Below, piece by piece: positions 16,142 to 26,100 of a stretch of 64,000 nucleotides of DNA. The stretch's first letter is position 1. Every line of letters begins with the position of its first letter. This stretch comes from Roseateles noduli. GTDB lineage: Bacteria; Pseudomonadota; Gammaproteobacteria; Burkholderiales; Burkholderiaceae_C. Position numbers and translations under genes: made by a program. The stretch spans positions 372,001-436,000 of the forward strand of contig NIOE01000004.1 in NCBI GenBank assembly GCA_002205125.1, in the 5' to 3' direction. Below the pieces are notes generated by a model, which ran no database searches, was not told the DNA's origin, and worked only from the letters and a program-made list of their open reading frames with translations.

Positions 16142-16489
16142 ATGAACCGCGCCGACGCGCCTGTCGACGACGTCCGCGACGCTCCGGACCGCGAGGTCGA
16201 GGAGGCGGTCGAGGACGACGGCGACATGGCCGCGCAGGCGCGTTTCGCGTTGGAAACGCTGGCGGAGCTGGACGGCGGCAACGGCGTCTCGCTGCCGCGG
16301 CTGGCCAAGCGCACGGGGCTGCGCGTCAGCGTGCTGCTGCGGCTCTACACGCTGATGAGCGATGCGCGGGTCGGAGACGCGCAGGGACCCGGCTGGGTGC
16401 GCCTGCACGTGGATGAGGACGGCCGCTGGATCGCGCGCATCACGGCGGCGGGTCGCGGCGACGACGGCGTGTCGGAGACGACGCCATGA
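16142..16489 (+). CDS. small putative winged-helix protein between ydeP-like gene and fdhD
   Basis: 115 residues. The middle (about 33-75, RFALETLAELDGGNGVSLPRLAKRTGLRVSVLLRLYTLMSDA) has the spacing of a helix-turn-helix, as in winged-helix repressors, with acidic N-terminal and Thr/Gly C-terminal flanks. It starts ten bases after the oxidoreductase and overlaps fdhD by four bases (ATGA), so it is translationally coupled. A regulatory or accessory role for the molybdoenzyme is plausible; I cannot assign a family. Confidence 0.6.
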   Translation: MNRADAPVDDVRDAPDREVEEAVEDDGDMAAQARFALETLAELDGGNGVSLPRLAKRTGLRVSVLLRLYTLMSDARVGDAQGPGWVRLHVDEDGRWIARITAAGRGDDGVSETTP

Positions 16490-17367
16490 ACGACGCCGTG
16501 AGCGGTCAAGTGGGCGATCCAGTGAGCGATCAAGTGAGCGACCTCTGCGCGCTCGTCGACGACGATGCGCCACTGCCTTCCGCGTTGATCGCGGTACGGC
16601 CGGAGCGGCTGGGCGCCACGCGCGCGGCGGACGAGGAGTTCGTCGCCGAAGAGGTGCCGATCGCGCTGGAGTACAACGGCCTGTCGCACGCCGTGATGCT
16701 GGCGACGCCGCTGGACCTGGAGGACTTCGCGCTCGGCTTTTCGCTGACCGAAGGACTGCTGGGATCGCCGGCGGATCTGCTCGACGTGGAGGTGCGCACG
16801 CGACCCAACGGCGTCGCGCTGCAGCTGCGCGTCACCGCGCGCTGCGAGGCGCTGCTGAAGGAACGCCGCCGCAGCATGGCCGGCCGCACGGGCTGCGGCC
16901 TCTGCGGCACGGACAACCTCGATCAGGTGTTCCGCGTGCCGGATCGGCCGGTGCCGCCGTTGCCATCGGCCCTTGGCGACGCTGAATCCCTCGTGCCGGC
17001 GCTGTCACGCGCGATGCGCGAGCTCGCCGCCGCGCAGCCGCTGCAGCAACGCACCGGCGGCATCCACGCCGCCGCCTGGTGCCGCCCCGACGGCAGCGTC
17101 GTCCTCGCGCGCGAAGACGTCGGCCGCCACAACGCCCTCGACAAGCTGATCGGCGCCATGGCCAAGGCCGGCATCGACGCCTCGCAAGGCTTCGCCGCCG
17201 TCACCAGCCGCGCCAGCTTCGAGATGGTCCAGAAGGCGGCGATCGCCGGCATGCCGATGCTGGCGGCCGTCAGCGCGCCCACGCATCTGGCGATCCGCAC
17301 GGCGCAGTCCTGCGGACTGCGGCTCGCAGGCTTCGTCCGCGAAGGACGCGCGACGCTCTACGCCTGA
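16486..17367 (+). CDS. fdhD: FdhD sulfurtransferase for formate dehydrogenase maturation
   Basis: 293 residues. Family motifs are EVPIALEYNGLSHAVMLATPLDLEDFALGFSLTEG, the GRTGCGLCG loop with the CxxC pair that carries sulfur, GGIHAAAWCRPDG, and VLAREDVGRHNALDKLIGAM. FdhD moves sulfur from IscS to the bis-MGD cofactor of formate dehydrogenases, which are inactive without it. Its place in the operon supports the molybdoenzyme upstream being its client. Residues before about 30 are Val/Ser-rich and could mean a later start. Confidence 0.9.
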   Translation: MNDAVSGQVGDPVSDQVSDLCALVDDDAPLPSALIAVRPERLGATRAADEEFVAEEVPIALEYNGLSHAVMLATPLDLEDFALGFSLTEGLLGSPADLLDVEVRTRPNGVALQLRVTARCEALLKERRRSMAGRTGCGLCGTDNLDQVFRVPDRPVPPLPSALGDAESLVPALSRAMRELAAAQPLQQRTGGIHAAAWCRPDGSVVLAREDVGRHNALDKLIGAMAKAGIDASQGFAAVTSRASFEMVQKAAIAGMPMLAAVSAPTHLAIRTAQSCGLRLAGFVREGRATLYA

Positions 17368-17372
17368 ACGCC

Positions 17373-17885
17373 TCAGAACTTGCAGCCCATGCCGAGCTGC
17401 GCGGTGATGTCGATCTGCGCCGATCCGTCGACCTTTCGACTGAGCTTCGAAGGCATGCGGAATCGCGCCGCACACTCGGTGGCATCCAGCCCGAGCCCCC
17501 GCAGCATCTGCTTCGGGCCCGACATGCCGATGCTCAGCGCGTGATGCGCCCGCTTGGGCGGCGGGCCGATGGGCGCACCTTCGCGCGGGAGTTCGACCAC
17601 CTGGATGTCCAGCCCGCGATTCAGCATCACGTTGGATCTCGCGCTGTCGGCGCCTGCCGCCGGAGATGTCTGCAGTCGCGAACGTAGCGCCGCGAGCGAC
17701 GCCTGCAACGCCAGCGGCCGGCGGGCCGCCTCTGCCGGCGCGCTTCCCTCCTGCACCGCCGTCGGTGCCGATGCCGGAGGCGCCGGATCCGCCGCCGACG
17801 GCGCCGCCGCGGCGATGCCGGCGATCCCGAGCGTGGCGGTCACGCCGACGACGTTCCGCCACCTCCTGCTTGAGGCGTGTCCCAT
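17373..17885 (-). CDS. exported hypothetical protein (170 aa)
   Basis: An N-terminal basic patch and hydrophobic stretch (VVGVTATLGIAGIAAAAPSAAD) act as a signal peptide. The mature protein is Ala/Pro-rich at first, then ordered (RSNVMLNRGLDIQVVELPREG and ALSIGMSGPKQMLRGLGLDATECAARFRMPSK), ending ITAQLGMGCKF with two Cys that could pair. No family is recognised. It is convergent with fdhD and stands alone. Confidence 0.6.
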   Translation of the reverse strand: MGHASSRRWRNVVGVTATLGIAGIAAAAPSAADPAPPASAPTAVQEGSAPAEAARRPLALQASLAALRSRLQTSPAAGADSARSNVMLNRGLDIQVVELPREGAPIGPPPKRAHHALSIGMSGPKQMLRGLGLDATECAARFRMPSKLSRKVDGSAQIDITAQLGMGCKF

Positions 17886-18000
17886 GTGGTCCTCCGAACT
17901 CCAACCCGCGAGCCCTCACGGTGCGCGCCGGTGCTGAAGCGCGGCTGAAGCCGGGATCAGGACTTTCCCCCGTGGGCATGGGGGATCCGAGGTGGCGGTC

Positions 18001-19170
18001 TCAGTCGAGCGTCTGCCGGTATCTGAGCAGCGCGATGGTCCCCGCGACCAGCAGGAAGATGAGCATCGGCCAGAGCTCGGGAACGAGCTGCTGGAACGAA
18101 TTCCCCTTGAGCATGATCCCGCGCACGATGCGCAGGAAATGCGTGAGGGGCAGCGCCTCTCCGATGACCTGCGCCCATCGCGGCATGCCGCGGAACGGGA
18201 ACATGAACCCCGACAGCAGCATCGACGGCAGGAAGAAGAAGAAGGTCGCCTGCAGCGCCTGCAACTGGTTCTTCGCCAGCGTCGAGAAGGTGAATCCCAC
18301 CGCCAGGTTGGCCAGCATGAACACGCCGATCATCGTCAGCAGCAGGGTGAAGCTGCCCGCCATCGGGATCTGGAACAGCAGCGCCGCCGCCAGCAGGATC
18401 ACCCCCAGCTGCACGTAACCCAGCACGATGTAGGGCAGGATCTTGCCGATCATCACTTCCAGCGGACGCACCGGCGTCGCGAGCAGGTTCTCCATCGTGC
18501 CGCGCTCGCGTTCGCGCGTCATCGCGAGACCCGTGAGCATCACCATCGTCATCGTCAGGATGGTGCCGATGAGGCCCGGGACGATGTTGTAGCGGGACAG
18601 GCCCTCGGGGTTGTAGCGCCGATGGATCCGCCATTCGAAGGGCATCCCCGGCGAGGCGCCGACCGGCGTGGCAGCCGTCGCGGCGCCGCTCGGACTCGCC
18701 GCACCGACGAGATCGCGCCGCAGGGCCTGCGCGCCGAGTTGCGCGAGCGCCGCCAGCGCGTTGCTGGACGCCGATGGATCCGTCGCATCGACGCTGACCA
18801 GCACCGCCGGCTGTTCGCCTCGGATGACGCGGCGGCTGAAGTCCGGCGGGATGACGATGAGGAACTGCACCTCGCCGTCCTCGACCAGCGCGTCGCCCTC
18901 GCGTTCCGACGCAGGCCGGGCCTGGACGCGGAAGTAGCCGCTCTGCGCCAGCGCCGCGACCAGGCTGCGCGCCATCGGCCCGCGATCCTGTGTCACGACC
19001 GCGGTCGGCAGTCCTTTCGGATCGGTGTTGATCGCGTAGCCGAAGAGCAGCAGCTGCAGGATGGGCACGCCCACCGCCATCGCGAAGGTCGGCCGGTCGC
19101 GCAGCATCTGCTGGACCTCCTTGATGAAGATCGCCAGCACGCGCGCGAGGCTGAAGCGGCTCGACGTCAT
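18001..19170 (-). CDS. ABC-2 type transporter permease (YhhJ/YbhR-like)
   Basis: 389 residues. One N-terminal membrane helix (FAMAVGVPILQLLLFGYAINTD) precedes a large periplasmic domain of about 150 residues (AVVTQDRGPMARSLVAALAQSGYFRV and FLIVIPPDFSRRVIRGEQP). Five C-terminal helices follow, with the ABC-2 signature RERERGTMENLLATPVRPLEVMIGKILPYIVLGYVQ. It exports a compound together with the ATPase encoded just upstream (four-base ATGA overlap) and the HlyD-type adaptor. Such three-gene sets are drug or metabolite exporters; substrate unknown. Confidence 0.85.
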   Translation of the reverse strand: MTSSRFSLARVLAIFIKEVQQMLRDRPTFAMAVGVPILQLLLFGYAINTDPKGLPTAVVTQDRGPMARSLVAALAQSGYFRVQARPASEREGDALVEDGEVQFLIVIPPDFSRRVIRGEQPAVLVSVDATDPSASSNALAALAQLGAQALRRDLVGAASPSGAATAATPVGASPGMPFEWRIHRRYNPEGLSRYNIVPGLIGTILTMTMVMLTGLAMTRERERGTMENLLATPVRPLEVMIGKILPYIVLGYVQLGVILLAAALLFQIPMAGSFTLLLTMIGVFMLANLAVGFTFSTLAKNQLQALQATFFFFLPSMLLSGFMFPFRGMPRWAQVIGEALPLTHFLRIVRGIMLKGNSFQQLVPELWPMLIFLLVAGTIALLRYRQTLD

Positions 19171-20159
19171 CGCGCGGCCTCGAAGTTGTCGGGCGTCTTG
19201 CTGATCAGGCTGATGAAGACGTCCTCGAGATTGGCCTCGGCGCGTTCCCATCGCAGGCCGGCGTTCGCACCGCTGGCGCCACTTGCGCCACGGGCACCAC
19301 TGTCGTTGCGATGCGGCGCGATGGCGCGCTCCAGCGCCGCCTCGTCCTGGCCGGCGACGTGCAGGCTGTTGCCGAACGCGGCGACGCTGAGCACGCCCTC
19401 GGCGCCGTTGAGCGCCGCGGACAGCTCGGCCAGGCGCTTCGGATCCTCCGCGTGCAGCGCCCACACGGTGAGCTTCGCCTGCTCGATGATCTCGCGCTGC
19501 GTGCCGCGCGCGAGCAGCTTCCCGTAGGCGATGTAGGCGAGCTCGTGGCAGCGCTCGGCCTCGTCCATGTAGTGCGTCGAGACCAGCACCGTGATGCCGT
19601 CGGCCGCGAGGCGATGGATCTCGTCCCAGAAGTCCCGCCGCGCCTTCGGATCGACGCCGGCGGTGGGCTCGTCGAGCAGCAGCAGCTTGGGATCGTGCAG
19701 CAGGCAGGCGGCGAGCGCCATGCGCTGTTTCCATCCGCCCGACAGCGCCCCGGCCAGCTGGTCCTGGCGGGTCTTCAATCCGAGCCGGTCCAGCGCCTCG
19801 TCGACGCGACGGCCGCGGTCGTCGAGTTCAAAGAGCCGCCCGATGAAATCAAGGTTCTGGCGGATCGAGAGGTCCTCGTACAGCCCGAAGCGCTGGGTCA
19901 TGTAGCCGACCTGCCGCTTGATCTCGCCGGCGCGCTTGCGCATGTCGAGGCCGAGGCAGGTGCCTTCGCCCTCGTCGGGCGTCAGCAGGCCGCAGAGCAT
20001 GCGGATGGTCGTCGTCTTGCCGCTGCCGTTGGGGCCGAGGAAACCGCAGATACGGCCGCGTCCGAGCTGCAGGTCCACGTGGTCGACGACGGTCCGCTGG
20101 CCGTAGCGCTTGGTCAGGCCGCGGACGTCGATGGCGAGCTCGCCGGCGTTGTCGCTCAT
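19167..20159 (-). CDS. ABC transporter ATP-binding protein
   Basis: 330 residues with all ABC motifs: Walker A GPNGSGKTT, Q-loop YMTQRFGLYEDLS, signature LSGGWKQR, Walker B KLLLLDEPTAGVD and switch STHYMDEAERC. The C-terminal extension (about residues 235-330) is the DrrA-like tail; near residues 283-300 it has a Gly/Ala/Ser run (GARGASGASGANAG). It overlaps the adaptor gene upstream and the permease downstream by four bases each, so the three are translated as one coupled operon. Confidence 0.9.
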   Translation of the reverse strand: MSDNAGELAIDVRGLTKRYGQRTVVDHVDLQLGRGRICGFLGPNGSGKTTTIRMLCGLLTPDEGEGTCLGLDMRKRAGEIKRQVGYMTQRFGLYEDLSIRQNLDFIGRLFELDDRGRRVDEALDRLGLKTRQDQLAGALSGGWKQRMALAACLLHDPKLLLLDEPTAGVDPKARRDFWDEIHRLAADGITVLVSTHYMDEAERCHELAYIAYGKLLARGTQREIIEQAKLTVWALHAEDPKRLAELSAALNGAEGVLSVAAFGNSLHVAGQDEAALERAIAPHRNDSGARGASGASGANAGLRWERAEANLEDVFISLISKTPDNFEAAR

Positions 20160-21163
20160 GGACCTCCCGTCGACGAGGCGGCAGCGGCGATCGCCACGGG
20201 CCGGACTTCCAGCGGCTGACCGGGACGCAGCCGGAGTGCCTGCGCCGGCTCGGGACGCGCTTCGACCAGGAACACCAGTCGCGAGCGCTGGCTGTTGGAA
20301 TAGATGACGGGCGGCGTGTACTCCGGCTGCGGCGAGATGTAGCTGACGCGTGCCGCGATCGGCGCGCCGCAGCCGTCGCAGCTGAGCTGCACGGCTTGCC
20401 CCTGGCGCAGCGAGGCGAGCTCGGGCTCCGGCACGTAGAAGCGCGCCTTGCGCTGCGCCGGCGGCAGCAGCGACACGACCGGCTGCCCGGCGTTCACGTA
20501 TTCGCCGACGCGGTAGAAGGTGTCGTCGACGAGCCCGGCGGCCGGCGCGTTCTGGCGCGTCTGCGATTCGCGCCACTGCTGCTGGGCCAGCGCCGCCGAG
20601 GCCGCCGCCGTGTTGGCGCGCGCGGCGGCCTGCTGGTCGGTGCGGGCCGGCAGTTCCGCCACGCGCAGCGAGGACTCCAGCTCCCGCACCCGCTGACGCG
20701 CCTGCGCCGCGGCGGCGCGCGCGTCGTCCAGCCGCGAGGCGGAGATGAAGCCCTGTCCGATCAGCTGCTGCTGTCGCGCGAGGTCCGAATCCGCCAGCGT
20801 CGACTGCGCCCGGGCCTGCGCCAGTTGCGCGCGGCTCATGGCGATCTCGTCGGGCCGGCGGCCCTTGGCGACGTCGGCCTGCTCGGCTGTGGCCGCGGCG
20901 AGCCGGGCGTCCGCCTCGGCCCGGGCTGCGCTCACCGGCGTGACGTCGATGCGGAAGAGCGGCACGCCGGCGTTCACGGTGTCGCCGCGCTGGACCGCGA
21001 GTTCGACGAGCTGTCCGGCGACGGGGGCTGCGACGTAGACCGGCTCGCCTTCCGCGTAGCCGGACCAGGCCGGAGGCGGATCGTCCCTGCAGGCCGTCAA
21101 CAGCGCCAGGGAGGCCGCGGAGACCAGGACGGGAAGACACAGGCAACGCGACATCTTCGGCAT
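20156..21163 (-). CDS. HlyD/membrane-fusion adaptor of the ABC exporter
   Basis: 335 residues. The signal sequence ends in a lipobox-like LLTAC, so it may be a lipoprotein. A lipoyl-like half (VYVAAPVAGQLVELAVQRGDTVNAGVPLFRID), a long coiled hairpin (about residues 75-200, Ala/Gln/Arg heptads) and a beta-barrel domain (KARFYVPEPELASLRQGQAVQL) follow. It bridges the ABC permease to an outer-membrane channel. ATG 21163 has GGAG nine bases upstream; ATG 21154 is possible. The motif CDGCG near residue 270 is unusual for the family. First gene of the operon. Confidence 0.85.
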   Translation of the reverse strand: MPKMSRCLCLPVLVSAASLALLTACRDDPPPAWSGYAEGEPVYVAAPVAGQLVELAVQRGDTVNAGVPLFRIDVTPVSAARAEADARLAAATAEQADVAKGRRPDEIAMSRAQLAQARAQSTLADSDLARQQQLIGQGFISASRLDDARAAAAQARQRVRELESSLRVAELPARTDQQAAARANTAAASAALAQQQWRESQTRQNAPAAGLVDDTFYRVGEYVNAGQPVVSLLPPAQRKARFYVPEPELASLRQGQAVQLSCDGCGAPIAARVSYISPQPEYTPPVIYSNSQRSRLVFLVEARPEPAQALRLRPGQPLEVRPVAIAAAASSTGGP

Positions 21164-21252
21164 CGACACGATCTCCGGCGACGGGGTGACAACGATTATT
21201 GCCCCTGCGCCACCAGGGGCAAGACCGATGCCCCGCTGCGTTTGGATGACGG

Positions 21253-21276
21253 TCGACATTACATTATTAATGTCGA
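21253..21276. promoter_or_regulatory. perfect 24-bp palindrome in a divergent promoter
   Basis: Arms TCGACATTA and TAATGTCGA (9 bp, exact) flank a six-base spacer. It lies between the exporter operon (start 21163, minus) and the thiolase gene (start 21307, plus), 31 bases before the latter. The symmetry and size fit a TetR-type operator. No TetR gene is present within the window. Confidence 0.65.
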
Positions 21277-21306
21277 GCAACATTGAAAACGCTCAAGGAG
21301 ACGTGA

Positions 21307-22440
21307 ATGGAAGCGCTGATCGCCGCCTACGCCCGCACGCCGTTCCACTTCGCGAAGAAGGGCGCGCTGGCCCAGACGCGGCCCGACGACCTGGCCGCGC
21401 AGGCCGTGCGCCGGCTGCTGGAACGGACCGGCGTGGCCGGCTCCGAGATCGAGGACGTGATCCTCGGTTGCGCCTACCCCGAGGCCGCGCAGGGCAACAA
21501 CCTGGCGCGCATCGTGGGTCTGCTCGCGGGCCTGCCGCACAGCGTGCCGGGCATGACGGTGAACCGCTTCTGCGGCTCGTCGATGCAGGCGGTGCACATT
21601 GCCGCCGCGAACCTGGAGGCCGGCATCGGCGAGGCCTACCTGTGCGTGGGCGTCGAGTCGATGACCTTCGTGCCGCAGGGCGGCTTCAACTTCTCTCCGC
21701 ATCCTGCGCTGCAGGCGGACACCGACGCGTACCTCTCGATGGGGGATACCGCGGAGAACGTCGCGGAGCGCTGGCACGTCAGCCGTGCCGACCAGGAAGC
21801 CTTCGCGCTGGCCTCGCACCGCAAGGCAGCAGCTGCGCGTGCGGACGGGCTGCTGCGCGACGAGATCGTGCCGGTGGTCAACGCCGACGGCGAGACCGTC
21901 GCCGAGGACGGCTGCATCCGGCCGGGTACGACGCTGGAAGCCCTCGCGGGCTTGAAGCCGGTGTTCCGGCCGGACGGCGTGGTCACGGCGGGCACCTCGT
22001 CGCCGCTGACCGACGGCGCTTCGGTGGTGCTGGTCTGCACGGAGGACTTCGCTCGCCGCCACCGCATCGACCCACTGGCGCGCGTCGTGAGCTTCGCGAG
22101 CATCGGCGTCGATCCCGCCGTGATGGGCATCGGCCCGGTGCCGGCGACACGGCTCGCGCTCAAGCGCGCCGGGCTGAACGTCGACCAGATCGATGTCGTC
22201 GAGCTCAACGAGGCGTTCTCCTCACAGGCGCTGGCCTGCATCCGCGACCTGGGCCTGGACCCGGAACGCGTCAACCTCGACGGCGGCGGCCTGGCCATTG
22301 GGCATCCGCTAGGCGCGACCGGCGCGCGCATCACCGGCAAGGCGGCCGCGCTGCTGCAACGCACCGGCGGCCGCTACGCCCTCGCCACGCAATGCATAGG
22401 CGGCGGGCAAGGCATCGCCACGGTGCTCGAACGCGTCTGA
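21307..22440 (+). CDS. acetyl-CoA C-acyltransferase (thiolase)
   Basis: 377 residues. The nucleophile Cys lies in NRFCGSSMQAVHIAAANLEAG, the catalytic His in GGGLAIGHPLGATGARI, and the second Cys in ATQCIGGGQGIA. The fold is complete, with ELNEAFSSQALA. Thiolases either cleave 3-ketoacyl-CoA in beta-oxidation or condense acetyl-CoA; the NRFCGSS form is typical of the degradative FadA branch. A strong Shine-Dalgarno (AAGGAG) precedes ATG 21307. The SDR gene follows after 31 bases. Confidence 0.9.
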   Translation: MEALIAAYARTPFHFAKKGALAQTRPDDLAAQAVRRLLERTGVAGSEIEDVILGCAYPEAAQGNNLARIVGLLAGLPHSVPGMTVNRFCGSSMQAVHIAAANLEAGIGEAYLCVGVESMTFVPQGGFNFSPHPALQADTDAYLSMGDTAENVAERWHVSRADQEAFALASHRKAAAARADGLLRDEIVPVVNADGETVAEDGCIRPGTTLEALAGLKPVFRPDGVVTAGTSSPLTDGASVVLVCTEDFARRHRIDPLARVVSFASIGVDPAVMGIGPVPATRLALKRAGLNVDQIDVVELNEAFSSQALACIRDLGLDPERVNLDGGGLAIGHPLGATGARITGKAAALLQRTGGRYALATQCIGGGQGIATVLERV

Positions 22441-22471
22441 TTCCGACCCCTTCATTCCTCTAGGACACATC

Positions 22472-23173
22472 ATGGACTTCAAGAACACCGTCGCCTTCGT
22501 CACCGGCGCCAACCGCGGCCTGGGCAAGAACTTCGTCAAGGCGCTGCAGGCCGCCGGCGTGAAGAAGATCTACGCCGCCGCGCGCGACCCCTCGACCATC
22601 GATCTGCCCGGCGTCGTGCCGGTGAAGCTGGACGTGACGAAACCGGATCAGATCGCGGCCGCCGTGCGCGCCGCCGGCGATGTCACGCTGCTGATCAACA
22701 ACGCCGGGATCACGCGCGGCTCGCCGCTGCTGGGCGAGAAGGCGCTCGCCGCCTTGCGCGACGAATTCGAGACCAACGTCGTCGGCCCGCTGGAACTCAC
22801 GCGCGCCTTCGCGCCCGTGCTGAAGGCGCAGGGCGGCGGCGCGGTGGTGAATGTGCTGTCGGTGCTGAGTTGGCTCAACCTGACGGGCGCCGCCACCTAC
22901 AGCGTGTCGAAGGCGGCGACCTGGTCGGTGACCAACGGCCTGCGCCAGGAGCTGAAGGGGCAGGGCACCGCGGTGGTAGGCCTGCACGTGGGCTTCATGG
23001 ACACGGACATGACCGCCGGCCTGGAAGCGCCCAAGGCGGATCCGCTCGACGTCGCGCAGCAGGTGCTGGACGCACTCGCCGCCGGTCGCGACGAGGTCTA
23101 CGCCGACGAGCTGACGCGCGGCGTCAAGGCCGGCCTGTCGGCCGAGCAGGGCAGCTACCGCGGCGGCGTCTGA
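22472..23173 (+). CDS. short-chain dehydrogenase/reductase
   Basis: 233 residues with the classical SDR set: TGANRGLG cofactor loop, NNAG, and the YSVSK active site with a preceding catalytic Ser (NVLSVLSWL). The basic Arg in the TGANRG loop and in AAARD suggests NADP(H) preference. It follows the thiolase with a short gap and should be co-transcribed; the pair could act in fatty-acid or ketone metabolism. Substrate unknown. Confidence 0.85.
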   Translation: MDFKNTVAFVTGANRGLGKNFVKALQAAGVKKIYAAARDPSTIDLPGVVPVKLDVTKPDQIAAAVRAAGDVTLLINNAGITRGSPLLGEKALAALRDEFETNVVGPLELTRAFAPVLKAQGGGAVVNVLSVLSWLNLTGAATYSVSKAATWSVTNGLRQELKGQGTAVVGLHVGFMDTDMTAGLEAPKADPLDVAQQVLDALAAGRDEVYADELTRGVKAGLSAEQGSYRGGV

Positions 23174-23179
23174 GCGGCC

Positions 23180-26100
23180 TCAGGGCCAGACGCGCAGCAG
23201 CCAGTCGTTCAGCGTCTTGACGCGGTCCGGATCGGCGCCGAGCGTGCCGGCCTTCCACACCGCGTACTGCAGCTTCTGCTCGGCGGTGCTGCGGTAGTCC
23301 GTCGACGCCATGACGTAGACGCCGGGCGACTTGAGCGTCAGCGGCTGCTTGGCGACGTCCAGGCAGAACGAGAAGCCGGCGGTGGGCTCGGCCTCGCCGA
23401 GGTCCATGTTGTTCGGATCGCACCGGCGCCAGATCGCCGGATCGGTGGCGGTGTAGAGCTGATTGAACTGCTTGAACGCCCCGTTGAGCAGCTTCAAGGT
23501 CAGGCCGGCCTGCAGCTTGTCGAGGCGCCGGAACGGCGAGCTCTGCGTCGCCTGCGTGGAGACGGCCTCCATGAAGTTGATCGGGTTCAGGTGCTTGACC
23601 ACCGCCGCCTTGCTGAAGCGTCCGCGGTTGTTGATGATCGAGCGCGTGTCCGTCGGCACCCACAGCGGGATGTTGTTGTTGACGAACTGCGCCGACTTGA
23701 TGCGCGCCTGCAGCAGGCGGATGTCGCTCATCAACGCGAAGGTGGACTGGGCCGGCGTGGCGTCGCCCAGCGTCTGCGACAGCAGCGAGTCGAAGCCGGT
23801 CAGATAGGGCCAGTCCACCGAGTAGTTCACCCAGTCGCTCTGCGCGCCCGGATTGAGCGTGACCTGCATCTGGTACCAGGCGTTGGTGCGCGTGTAGGAG
23901 CCGGGCTTGTTGCCGGTCTCCCAGGCGAGCAGCCACTCGCGGGTGATCTTGCCGGTGGCGTCGTTGTCCTGCTGGTAGACCATGTGCGGCGCCAGGAAGA
24001 AGGCGCTGACCGTGTTGAACGGCCAGCCGCGCTTCTCGCCGCGCCCCGCCCAGGTCTTGGCCGTCGCGTCGTAGTCGCCGATGAACCAGCGCTGGTCGCC
24101 TTCCATGCCGTAGCGCTGCGCCCATTCCCATTGCTGGACGAGGTTCCACTGCAGTGCGCTGCCGACGACGCGTTCGATGAAGGCGTTGGTCGTGAAGGCG
24201 GCGGGCTCCGTGGCGACGCGCGTCGGCGAGGCCAGCTTCTGCAGCTGCGCGGCGCCGACCTGCGAGCCGTAGAGGCCGGTCTTGGCCAGGTGATTGCCGC
24301 GGCCGCCGCCGAGGAAGGCGTACAGCTCGAAGCCGGACGGCTTGAGCAGGCTCTGGATCTCGTTGCGCTGCTGCGGGGTCAGGTGGCTCCAGTCGCCGAA
24401 GGTGGCGGAGCGGTGCGACTCCAGCCAGGCGGTGATCTTCTTCGACGTGCCCAGCGGATCGAGGCGCCGGTTGTCCGCGGTGAAGGTTGCGCCCTTCTCG
24501 AACGAGCCGGCCGCGTCTGCGCCGGTGGGCCAGATGTCCAGCGGATGGATGGCCGGCAGGTAGGAGTTCCAGTCGGGGAACTGGATGGGGAGCGGGACCT
24601 CGCGGGTGTTGAGCGTCGCGTTGGCGTCCATCACCTTGTCGACGTCGGCCTGCGTCAGCGCGAGCGCCGAGCCGTCCAGCGGCTTGCCGAACAGCGCCTT
24701 GACCGCATCGGTCGGCGAATCGAGGACGGCATCCAGACCGGCGCCGGCGGACCATTCGGTGACGGGCTTGCTGTCGAGCCCGGCGCCCGGCTGGTACGGC
24801 GGATTCCACGGCGCGGCCTGCGCAACGTGCGCCATGTCGCGCAGCGCGTAGCGCAGATAGGCGGCGATCTGTCCGCCTTGCGCCTCGGTGAGGCCGTGGA
24901 AACGCGAGCGCTGGACGATCGAGTTGTTGGAGTAGTTGAAGTACTGCAGGTCGCGGCCGTCCGATGCATGGCAGGACGCGCAGGCCGCGCGGATCTGGCG
25001 CGGCACCAGCGTCGACTTCAGCAGCGTGTTCTCGGCCTTCCACAGCTTCTCGCCGGCGGCCACGTCGGTGGTCAGCGTGCGGCCGGCCACCTTCTCGGCG
25101 TTGACGTCGGTGCGCTGCACCGCGTTGGTCGCGAGGCTCTGTCCCTGCGCGTTGCGGAACTGCAGGTCGATGACGCGGTAGCCGTTCGACTCACCGTCGC
25201 TGCCGTTGAAGCGGAACTGCACGAGGTTCACGCCGCTGATGAGGCGCGCCTTCGTGGCCGCGTCGAGCGTGAGCTTCATGCGGGCGGTGTAGAGGCCGCC
25301 GCCACGCTTCAGACCGCCCTGCACGCGTTCGGCATCGGCCAGGACCATCGTGGCGTCGGTGATGTCGACCCAGGGGATGGCGCCGGCATTGGCGGTCGAC
25401 GTGCCGCCGAGGATCCGCAGGCTCGCCTTCACGGCGGCCGGTGTCTCGTTGGTCGCCTCGTGTTCCGGCGGACCGAAGAAGCTGCAGCGGTGGCAGCGCA
25501 GCCACAGCTCGGTCGCGGCGCCGACGCCGCTGACGTCGAGCGTCAGGTTGGCGGTGGCGACGGTCGGTGCGCTCGGCAGGCCGGCGCCCAGCAGCTCCAG
25601 CGGCAGACGCAGCGGGGTCGTGGCGGTCGGGCCTGCGGCAGGTGCCGGGGCCGGCGCAGGCGAGGGTGCAGGAGCGGGCGACGGTGCGGGGGAAGGCGCC
25701 GGCGCTGGAGAAGGCGCAGGCGAAGGTGCCGGGGCCGGTGAAGGAGCGGGGGAAGGCGCAGGCGCTGGCGAGGGAGCTGGTGCCGGCGAAGGCGCTGGCG
25801 AAGGGGCAGGCGCCGGGGAGGGCGCCGGCGACGGCGCTGGAGAAGGCGAGGGTGCTGGCGCAGGCGAGGGTGCTGGCGCAGGCGAAGGTGCTGGCGCAGG
25901 CGAAGGTGCTGGCGCAGGCGAAGGTGCCGGCGCGGTCGGTGTCGTCGACGGAGGCGGTGCGGGCGGCGCCGGTTCCGGATCGGCCGGAATCGTCGGCGGC
26001 ATCGGCGGGGACAGCGGCGGCGGGATTTCGGCGGTGGGATCTCCGCCTGTGCCTGTTCCTCCTCCCGAGCCCGTTCCGCCCGAACCGGTGCCTGTGCCGC

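Noticed and set aside
13756-16314. 852-residue open frame on the minus strand
   Set aside because: Antisense of the FdhF/YdeP gene, no recognisable domain.
25645-25935. Pro/Ala/Ser repeat as a possible CRISPR array
   Set aside because: Units are 12-18 bases without spacers and are in frame with a coding gene.
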